Assembly (NCBI RefSeq): GCF_001557235.1
Contig: NZ_LSJI01000104.1
Span: 1-14,233 of the forward strand
From: Phenylobacterium sp. CCH9-H3
Lineage (GTDB): Bacteria > Pseudomonadota > Alphaproteobacteria > Caulobacterales > Caulobacteraceae
Direction: 5' to 3'
Length of the DNA: 14,233 bases
Under the pieces are notes generated by a model that was not told where the DNA came from, made no database searches, and saw nothing but the letters and a program-made list of their open reading frames with translations. The translations under genes and the position numbers were made by a program. Positions 1 to 5,621 of the stretch are shown piece after piece. The first letter of the stretch is position 1. Each line of letters begins with the position of its first letter.

Positions 1-201
1 CCGCCCGCCGAGGCCGCAGGCCGAAGAGCGGGGGGTGGAGGGGGCGAGCAGGTGGCAAGGCGGCGCAGCCGCGAGGCTAGGTATCGTGGCCCTGATACCC
101 AGCGACCGGAAGCACAGATGTCGAAGCGGCCGGCTCCCTTCGAGCGAGAGCTTCAAACACCGGCGATTGACGCGACCCTTGGGTGAAGCTCCAGTGGGGC
201 G
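1..201. other. Intergenic stretch without a convincing gene
   Basis: This G-rich leader precedes the HNH endonuclease gene. Two + strand frames stay open from the window edge, one to a stop at 184-186 and one to a TGA at 203-205 that overlaps the endonuclease ATG. Neither translation resembles a known protein; both are arginine- and glycine-rich in the way of chance frames in GC-rich DNA. The C-terminal tail of an upstream gene cannot be excluded because the window is cut here. The only clear structure is the small inverted repeat at 80-99. Confidence 0.4.
80..99. repeat. Small inverted repeat (6-bp arms)
   Basis: GGTATC at 80-85 pairs perfectly with GATACC at 94-99 around an 8-base loop. 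No T-run follows on either strand, so it is not a typical intrinsic terminator. It could be a regulator-binding site for the HNH gene about 100 bases downstream, a fragment of a repeat family, or chance. Confidence 0.3.
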
Positions 202-1146
202 ATGAAGGCGGTTTTCGATACCAAGCCGAACTCCGGCTACGACGACGAAATCGTCCGCCGCTACCACTTCCCGACCCAGAGCAACTACATCGCCGCAGCC
301 GAATCCGCGCTCGGCGACTGGATCATCTACCGGGAACCCCAACGCAATCGCGGCCGCCGCGCCTACATCGCCGTCGCCAGGGTCTTGGGAATCGAACCCG
401 ACCCTCGCCGCCCCAACCACGCCTATGCGATTATCGGCGACTACCTGCCGTTCGATCGCCCCGTCCTGTTCGCCGCCGCGCCGTATGGCGGCGGGGGATA
501 CTGGGAAGCACCCCTTCGCGCGGTGGAGGACCCCGGCCGCATCGGGGCCAGCCTGCAAGGCAAGGCGATGCGCCCCTTGGCCGACGCCGACTTCGCAGCC
601 ATCGTCGCCGCCGGCCTCTCCGAAACCCTGGCGCCCGAGAACGCTGTCCGCCTGGGCCTTACGGACCCTGCGATGGGGATGGCGGAGGTCTCGCGGCCCT
701 TCGAGCACCACGGCGCGACGCCTGGCCTCGACCAGGTGCGGCGCATCGAACAGATGCTGGTCAATCGCAAAATCCGCGACGCCAACTTCCGCCGCCAGGT
801 CTGTGAGGCCTACGACGACCGCTGCGCCGTCACCGGCCTGCGGATCATCAACGGCGGCGGCCGATCCGAGGTTCAGGCCGCCCACATCTGGGGCGTGGGC
901 CAGGGCGGCCCCGATGTCGTCCAAAACGGCATCGCCTTGTCGGGCACGGTCCACTGGCTATTCGACCGACACCTGATCTCACTGACCCCCGAATACCGCC
1001 TCCTCGTCTCGCACAACAAGGTCCCGGCCGAGCTGCGGGTTCTCTTCGAACGCCAGATGGACCGGATTCATCTGCCGAACGACGAGCGGCTGTGGCCCCA
1101 TCCGACCTACGTGGAGAAGCACCGGGAGGGGTTCATGGCGGCGTGA
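202..1146 (+). CDS. HNH endonuclease (putative restriction endonuclease)
   Basis: A 314-residue protein with a C-terminal HNH nuclease domain, expected to cut DNA using a metal-bound histidine-metal finger. The domain lies at about residues 195-262: Cys208 in DRCAVTG, the AAHIW segment with His228, Asn242 in QNGIALS, and a second histidine (His251) in VHWLFD followed by RHLISLT. This arrangement is typical of the predicted restriction endonuclease group (COG3440-like). Residues about 15-105 form a separate N-terminal domain with YHFP, GDWIIYREP and AYIAVARV segments. It resembles PUA/EVE-type folds that can read modified bases, but this is an inference. A purine-rich GGGGCG lies just before the ATG. 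The gene converges with the TIR gene, with 8 bp between stops. Its position beside a nucleotidyltransferase/TIR pair fits a defence island and a modification-dependent restriction role, which is not proven. Confidence 0.8.
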   Translation: MKAVFDTKPNSGYDDEIVRRYHFPTQSNYIAAAESALGDWIIYREPQRNRGRRAYIAVARVLGIEPDPRRPNHAYAIIGDYLPFDRPVLFAAAPYGGGGYWEAPLRAVEDPGRIGASLQGKAMRPLADADFAAIVAAGLSETLAPENAVRLGLTDPAMGMAEVSRPFEHHGATPGLDQVRRIEQMLVNRKIRDANFRRQVCEAYDDRCAVTGLRIINGGGRSEVQAAHIWGVGQGGPDVVQNGIALSGTVHWLFDRHLISLTPEYRLLVSHNKVPAELRVLFERQMDRIHLPNDERLWPHPTYVEKHREGFMAA

Positions 1147-1154
1147 GGGGTTCG

Positions 1155-2120
1155 CTAGCCGTCGCGAGTGGGATTCTCATTGCGTTTCACGGCATCCCTG
1201 AACCGATCACGCACTACAATCAGCTCCTTCACGATGGCGTCGCTGGAAGACGATGCCGTGCTCAGCGCTAAACGACCTGCCAGCGAAGGGGCATGCTTTT
1301 CGACATCATCCTGGGTGAGTCGATGCCAAATTGGGAGAAGGCGGCCTCGGCCCGAGAGGTCACGCTGAATTATCCCGTCGAGCTCGTAGTTAGGCCAAGG
1401 ACGAGAAAAGAAGTTGGGTGAAAGCACGACGACACCGAAGTACGCACTCCGCAGACCTTCGTCGATTTTTTGGCGGATCGGATCACCCCAAACCAGCGCG
1501 AAGTTGTCGTACCAAACGCGCAATCCAGCAGACTCCGCCTTGCGAACGAAGCCGTCGACAAACTCCTCTTTGTCCGCCCAGGCATGAGATATGAAGAAGT
1601 CGTAGGGCTCGGTTTCACCATATGCCGCAGAGACCTCGAATGGCACTGTGCGCGAAGCTTGGCTTTCGATCTGAGCCGCGATTTGCGCCTCAAGATTCGC
1701 TACCCTGGCTTCGTAGTCGTCGCGTAGCTTGCTGTTGGCATCGGCTAGCGCCCTACGGGCACGCTCATCGTCCCGGTGCCGCTTTTCATCGGCGGCCCGA
1801 GCGGCCGAGCGTTCTGCTGACTCTGCTCGGGAAATGCGTTCTTGAAGCCGAGCGGCTTCCTGGCTCTTGCGAGCGATGTCATTTGCAAGACGCGAACGGC
1901 TCGCCTGAGCCCGTTCGACATTCTGCATTTCCCGATTCACAGTGCTTAGATAGCTTGAAACGCTTGAAGAGCTGGTCGCCCTGCGAGCTTGATCTCCGGC
2001 CGCGTTCGCCCGTTTCGTAGCACCAGCTTCCTTCTGCAGCTCGATTGCCTCTCTCGACCTGAGTTCGCTTATCTCCTTGGTGAGCCTTATCAGTGAGGCC
2101 CGATCTATGCTTAAGGACAT
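1155..2120 (-). CDS. TIR domain protein with N-terminal coiled coil
   Basis: A 321-residue protein. Residues about 1-165 are rich in Ala, Arg, Glu, Gln and Ser with long charged heptad-like helices, a probable coiled coil. A TIR domain follows from about residue 173 (YDFFISHAWADKEEF). It includes the BB-loop region with WYDNFALVWGDPI, then VVVLSPNFFSRPW and the YELDG segment whose glutamate, about residue 246, matches the catalytic Glu of NAD-cleaving TIR enzymes. No signal peptide or membrane segment is seen. An NAD-depleting effector or signalling function is known for prokaryotic TIR proteins; for this one it is inferred. No SAVED or STING nucleotide-sensing domain is visible, unlike well-known TIR effectors of CBASS. 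The start at 2120 is preferred because AAGG lies about 7 bases upstream; a longer frame begins at 2162. The nucleotidyltransferase lies directly upstream on the same strand, so the two are probably cotranscribed. Confidence 0.85.
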   Translation of the reverse strand: MSLSIDRASLIRLTKEISELRSREAIELQKEAGATKRANAAGDQARRATSSSSVSSYLSTVNREMQNVERAQASRSRLANDIARKSQEAARLQERISRAESAERSAARAADEKRHRDDERARRALADANSKLRDDYEARVANLEAQIAAQIESQASRTVPFEVSAAYGETEPYDFFISHAWADKEEFVDGFVRKAESAGLRVWYDNFALVWGDPIRQKIDEGLRSAYFGVVVLSPNFFSRPWPNYELDGIIQRDLSGRGRLLPIWHRLTQDDVEKHAPSLAGRLALSTASSSSDAIVKELIVVRDRFRDAVKRNENPTRDG

Positions 2121-2854
2121 AGCAAGGCCTTCAATCGACTGAGGTGGACACCAGCGCCGCACGACGGAGCTGATCGTAGTCGTGATCCAAGTGACCCCGG
2201 CGAATTTTGCGCCGCCCCAACAAGAAGAACATTTCTGGGACCAAGGGGCTCGTCGCGCGCACCTTGTCCACCCGTCGCGAGGTCTGCAGCGTCGAGATCC
2301 TCAGCGAGGGCCTGCGGATCGCTGACGGTGTAGCGGCCGCCGCCATTCGTGTCGCAAATCCAGTAACGGCCATCTTCAAGGAGGAATGCTGGGACTACCT
2401 CAATCGTAATAGTATCGAATGCGACCACTATCACTTGGCCATCGGCCCGAAGGCTGGTCCTTGTGAAGGTCTGGGCAAGCACGCCCTTAACTTCCTGCAG
2501 CAACTGGGACTGCCGATTGCCATCTCGTTGCTCAAACCGGACGTAAACCTCGTAGGGCAACACGAAGATCAGGTCGATGTCACCTGAAGGGCGCACTCGC
2601 GTCTGCCGGCCCCAGGAGCCTGCCAGGACCGCATGGCAGGTCCAATCGGTTACCCCGTAATACGCGCGATGGAGGGACGCGGTGACACTTTCAACCTTCT
2701 TTTGGCCGTCTTGAAGTTGGTTCGGCAAGATACCTATCGCTTCAAGCAGGGCGTCAAATCGGCGCCGAACATGGATCCAGCGAAGGGGACGGGTGACCGC
2801 AGCGGGCGGGGGATAACCCGCGGGAAGGCCGTGGGCCATGGTCAAGTATGACAT
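2111..2854 (-). CDS. CD-NTase-like (SMODS-type) nucleotidyltransferase, probably truncated or frameshifted
   Basis: The pol-beta-like catalytic core is clear. GSWGRQT is followed by SGDIDLIFVLP (Asp92 and Asp94 from this start), and a third acid, Glu152, lies in TIEVVPAF. CICD-style residues are absent, but WICDTNGGGRY and SDPQ continue the CD-NTase pattern. These enzymes make cyclic di- or trinucleotide alarms in anti-phage (CBASS) systems. Family members continue with a helical half containing a conserved R-hK-W-like segment. Here homology stops near SDPQALAEDLDAADLATGG (about position 2265), and the rest is not recognisable. The -1/+1 alternative frame from there to a TGA at 2131-2133 has better GC-rich third positions, suggesting a frameshift, deletion or chimeric junction. 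The start is uncertain: ATG at 2854 or 2839, or TTG at 2920, which has a good AGGGG ribosome-binding site inside the nrdB stop region. The stop at 2111 overlaps the TIR start by 10 bases. Confidence 0.65.
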   Translation of the reverse strand: MSYLTMAHGLPAGYPPPAAVTRPLRWIHVRRRFDALLEAIGILPNQLQDGQKKVESVTASLHRAYYGVTDWTCHAVLAGSWGRQTRVRPSGDIDLIFVLPYEVYVRFEQRDGNRQSQLLQEVKGVLAQTFTRTSLRADGQVIVVAFDTITIEVVPAFLLEDGRYWICDTNGGGRYTVSDPQALAEDLDAADLATGGQGARDEPLGPRNVLLVGAAQNSPGSLGSRLRSAPSCGAGVHLSRLKALLCP

Positions 2855-2927
2855 GGTCGGGCCGGCAACTCGTCCCAGCCCGGCGAGTTCGAGCGCGGCC
2901 TGCGTCCAGGGATAGGTCAATTTGCCC

Positions 2928-3971
2928 CTACTCCCCCGCCACCAGCCCCTCGGCGCGCTTCGCCTGCATCTTGTCGAACTCGGCCCACACCCCGGCGTCG
3001 CCGTGCCACTGCCCGCGGGTGGCGGCCTTGGAGTATTCGGTGCTGCGGGCCTCGAAGAAGTTGGCGTGCTCGACGCCGCTCAGCATGCTCTGCAGCCAGG
3101 GCAGCGGGTTTTCCTTGGCCGCATAGACCTCGGGCAGGCCCAGCTGGCGCAGGCGCCAGTCGGCGATGAAGCGGATGTACTTCTTGATGTCGTCGGGCGT
3201 CATGCCCTGCACTTCGCCGGCTTCGAACGCCAGATCGATGAACTTGTCCTCCAGACCGACGACGGTCTTGCAACAATCGACGATATCGTCGGCCACGCTC
3301 TTGGTGACGGCGCCCGTCTCCTTGTTGAAGGCGTGGTACAGCTTGACGATGCCTTCGCAGTGCAGGCTCTCGTCGCGCACCGACCAGCTGACGATCTGGC
3401 CCATGCCCTTCATCTTGTTGTGGCGCGGGAAGTTCATCAGCATGGCGAAGCTGGCGAACAGCTGCAGCCCCTCGGTAAATCCGCCGAACATGGCCAGCGT
3501 TCTGGCGATATCGGCGTTCGTTTCGACGCCGAACTGCTGCATGTAGTCGTGCTTGTCGCGCATGGCCTGGTAGTCCAGGAACGCGGTGAACTCGGCGTCC
3601 GGCATGCCGATCGTCTCGAGCAGCAGGGCGTAGGCGGCGATGTGGATCGTCTCCATGTTGGAGAACGCCGCCAGCATCATCTTCACCTCGGTGGGTTTGA
3701 AGACGCGGCTGTACCGCTCCATGTAGTTGTCGTTCACCTCGACGTCCGACTGGGTGAAGAAGCGGAAGATCTGGGTGAGGAGGTTGCGCTCCTTGTCGTT
3801 CAGCTTGGAGGCCCAGTCCTTGAGGTCCTCGCCCAGCGGCACTTCTTCCGGCATCCAGTGGACCTGCTGCTGCTTCTTCCAGAAGTCGTAGGCCCACGGA
3901 TAGCGGAACGGCTTGTAGGCGTAGGAGGGCGTGAGGAGCCCCGGCAGGTTGCGGACGTTGGACGTGGTCAT
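2928..3971 (-). CDS. nrdB: Ribonucleoside-diphosphate reductase, beta subunit
   Basis: A 347-residue radical-generating subunit of class I ribonucleotide reductase, the partner of the NrdA encoded at 5622-7478, making dNDPs in the cytoplasm. Metal-ligand and radical positions are all present by comparison with E. coli NrdB: Asp76 in TQSDVEV, Glu107, His110 and radical Tyr114 in METIHIAAY, Glu167 in GGFTEGLQLF, and Glu201/His204 in RDESLHCEG. A typical flexible C-terminal tail follows. The ATG at 3971 (MTTSNVRNLPGLL) is chosen; an upstream in-frame ATG at 4085 would add 38 residues that do not look like the family. No N-terminal ATP-cone is present. It is divergent from the GST-like gene. Only 7 bases separate its stop from a possible TTG start of the downstream nucleotidyltransferase, so read-through transcription into the defence pair is plausible. 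Confidence 0.97.
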   Translation of the reverse strand: MTTSNVRNLPGLLTPSYAYKPFRYPWAYDFWKKQQQVHWMPEEVPLGEDLKDWASKLNDKERNLLTQIFRFFTQSDVEVNDNYMERYSRVFKPTEVKMMLAAFSNMETIHIAAYALLLETIGMPDAEFTAFLDYQAMRDKHDYMQQFGVETNADIARTLAMFGGFTEGLQLFASFAMLMNFPRHNKMKGMGQIVSWSVRDESLHCEGIVKLYHAFNKETGAVTKSVADDIVDCCKTVVGLEDKFIDLAFEAGEVQGMTPDDIKKYIRFIADWRLRQLGLPEVYAAKENPLPWLQSMLSGVEHANFFEARSTEYSKAATRGQWHGDAGVWAEFDKMQAKRAEGLVAGE

Positions 3972-4089
3972 GAACTTGGCCCTGCGACGAATCAGGAGCA
4001 CGCGCTTCCCGTTAATGGAAAGGTAAGCCTGAACCGCGCCGGGCGGCAGGGGTAAGTTGCGCGCAGGCGGGGATATCTTTCCCATGGAT

Positions 4090-4098
4090 TGTGGATAG
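4090..4098 (+). promoter_or_regulatory. Possible DnaA box between nrdB and the GST-like gene
   Basis: TGTGGATAG matches the 9-base DnaA box (TGTGGATAA on this strand) at 8 of 9 positions and lies in the divergent intergenic region about 120 bases upstream of the nrdB start. DnaA control of class Ia reductase genes is established in E. coli. A single one-mismatch site is expected a few times by chance in 14 kb, so support comes only from its location. Confidence 0.25.
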
Positions 4099-4101
4099 AC
4101 G

Positions 4102-4764
4102 ATGGCCGACCACTACATCTTGTATTCCGCGGCGGGGTCCGGCGGGGTGGCCGTGGAGGCGGCCCTGGCGCTGATCGGCGCGCCGCACGAGGTGGTCGAG
4201 GCGCCGACCTACGATCCGGACCAGCGGGCGGACGGCGACCGGGTGCTGGCCGCCAATCCCCTGCGTCAGGTCCCGGCCCTCCTCACCCCCGGCGGCGAGG
4301 CGCTGACCGAGAGCGCGGCGATCCTCACCTGGCTGGCCGAGCAGCACCCGCAGGCGGGGCTGGCGCCGGCGGCCGGCGATCCGACGCGGGGCGCCTTCCT
4401 GCGCTGGATGGCCTTCGTCTCCTCGGCGATCTACGCCCACTACTGGCTGAAGGACGATCCCTCGCGCCTCGTGTCCGATCCCGCCCTGCACGCCGACGTG
4501 GACCGGCGGATCCAGGACCGCATCTCGGACTGCTGGGCGGTGATGGAGGCGGGGCTGGCGCCCGGCCGCTATCTCCTGGGTGACCGGCTCACCGTGCTCG
4601 ACCTCTATGTCACCGTGGTCAGCCGGTTCCGGCCGCGGCGGCAGCGGTTCTACGCGGCGGCGCCGCGCATGGGCGAGGTGGTCCGCCGGCTGGACGCCGA
4701 CCCGCGGCTCGCCGACCTGTGGGCGCGGCGGTATCCGTTCGAGGCGGGCTGGGACCGGCTCTAG
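4102..4764 (+). CDS. Glutathione S-transferase family protein
   Basis: A 220-residue protein of typical GST length. The N-terminal thioredoxin-like domain (about residues 1-85) starts HYILYSAAGSGG. It contains the cis-proline segment NPLRQVPAL (Val57-Pro58) and the glutathione-gamma-glutamyl-binding ESAAI (Glu70-Ser71), followed by LTWLAEQHP. The helical C-terminal domain (about 95-215) includes YLLGDRLTVLDLYV, the N-capping/GD-hLT-hhD motif common to the family. The substrate cannot be told; the class resembles bacterial beta/nu-like GSTs of unknown function. It is divergent from nrdB, and its TAG shares a CTAG with the stop of the convergent exported-protein gene. No strong ribosome-binding site is visible before the ATG. 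Confidence 0.9.
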   Translation: MADHYILYSAAGSGGVAVEAALALIGAPHEVVEAPTYDPDQRADGDRVLAANPLRQVPALLTPGGEALTESAAILTWLAEQHPQAGLAPAAGDPTRGAFLRWMAFVSSAIYAHYWLKDDPSRLVSDPALHADVDRRIQDRISDCWAVMEAGLAPGRYLLGDRLTVLDLYVTVVSRFRPRRQRFYAAAPRMGEVVRRLDADPRLADLWARRYPFEAGWDRL

Positions 4765-5504
4765 CGGCCGGTGGGTTTCAGCGAGAAGGTGAAGGCGGCC
4801 ACCGTGTCGTCACGGGTCTGCTGGCCGAACACCATGTGGCGGCCCTTCACCTCGCGGTGGATGACGCCGAACGAGGACTGGACGTCGCCCTTGCGCCAGC
4901 CGACCCCCACCTGGGCGTCGCCGACCAGGGCGCCGGAGGCGTCCGTGCTCCAGCCGGCCCGGTCCCAGCCGTCCTCGCCGCGCAGCATGTTGAGGCCCAC
5001 CGCCCGGCCGCTGGCCGCGGCGAACAGGTACCAGCGGCCCTTGTCGCCGAAGCTGGCGCCGTCCTTGACGCCCAGGTCGCGCAGCTGCTCCAGCGCCCGC
5101 TCGCCGCGGGACTTCGAGATGGTCAGGGTGGCGCCGCCCTCGGCCTGGGTCCCGGCGCTGGAGACGCCGAAGCCGGCGTGGGGGGCCAGGTCGAACGCCA
5201 GGCCGTCGGAATCGAAGCTGACCGCCTTCGGCCAGCTGCGGACCAGGGTCAGGTCGTACCGGTCCCTACCGGGGGCCAGGCCCGGCAGGCGAATGCTGCT
5301 GCCGACATGGATGCGCAGGGAGTCCACCGGACCGTCGTCCCGTCCCGGCAGCCTGACCTCGCTGGACGTCCAGGTCACCGCCGCCGCCGAGGTCTCGGCG
5401 AACGCAGCCTCCTTCAGAGCGGCGTGATCCGAAGTCTGCGCGAGGGCGCCGCCGGCGCAGGCCGCCAGCCCCGACGCGATGGCAAAATGCGTCAGCAAAC
5501 GCAT
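4761..5504 (-). CDS. Exported protein of unknown function
   Basis: A 247-residue protein with a clear Sec signal peptide: MRLLTHF, a hydrophobic stretch, and a predicted cleavage after ALA at about residue 22. The mature part is rich in Gly, Asp and alternating hydrophobic/polar residues (LAFDLAPHAGFGVSS, DAQVGVGWRKGDVQSSFGVI, AAFTFSLKP). That pattern suggests beta strands, possibly a small outer-membrane or periplasmic beta structure. The APHAGFGV segment distantly recalls LpxR-like lipid A-modifying barrels, but no catalytic motif was identified, so no function is assigned. GGGAG lies 7 bases before the ATG. It sits between nrdA and nrdB on the same strand, 117 bases downstream of the nrdA stop, and converges with the GST-like gene. 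Confidence 0.8.
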   Translation of the reverse strand: MRLLTHFAIASGLAACAGGALAQTSDHAALKEAAFAETSAAAVTWTSSEVRLPGRDDGPVDSLRIHVGSSIRLPGLAPGRDRYDLTLVRSWPKAVSFDSDGLAFDLAPHAGFGVSSAGTQAEGGATLTISKSRGERALEQLRDLGVKDGASFGDKGRWYLFAAASGRAVGLNMLRGEDGWDRAGWSTDASGALVGDAQVGVGWRKGDVQSSFGVIHREVKGRHMVFGQQTRDDTVAAFTFSLKPTGR

Positions 5505-5599
5505 CCGCTACTCCCACCCCACGTCCGTGCAACGTGGTCCCCGCAGGCATAGTTGGCCGGGCGCGCCGGGCCGGCAAGCGCAAAAGCGCCGCAGGCGAA

Positions 5600-5614
5600 C
5601 TAAGGCAGCCTTAG
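5600..5614. repeat. Perfect 15-base palindrome just after nrdA
   Basis: CTAAGGC and GCCTTAG are perfect complements around a single central base and begin 8 bases beyond the nrdA stop. A second short repeat, GCGC-AAAA-GCGC, lies about 20 bases further on. No T-run follows on the - strand, so an intrinsic terminator is doubtful. It may be a transcript 3'-end hairpin or an operator for the exported-protein gene that starts about 95 bases downstream. Confidence 0.4.
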
Positions 5615-5621
5615 TGCCCGC

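Noticed and set aside
183..806. Alternative + strand frame overlapping the HNH gene
   Set aside because: It is an Arg/Pro-rich frame within the HNH gene, which has a recognisable nuclease domain and better codon use.
2120..2162. Longer TIR protein starting at 2162
   Set aside because: The 14 extra residues lie inside the upstream gene and lack a ribosome-binding site. ATG at 2120 has AAGG at a suitable distance.
2131..2379. Separate small - strand gene of 82 codons in the alternative frame at the nucleotidyltransferase end
   Set aside because: Its first half is out of frame with well-conserved nucleotidyltransferase sequence. Only its second half looks coding, so it is better explained as the continuation of that gene after a frame change.
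4079..4094. NrdR-box-like sequence upstream of nrdB
   Set aside because: It matches only about 9 of 16 positions and has no partner site 31 bases to either side.
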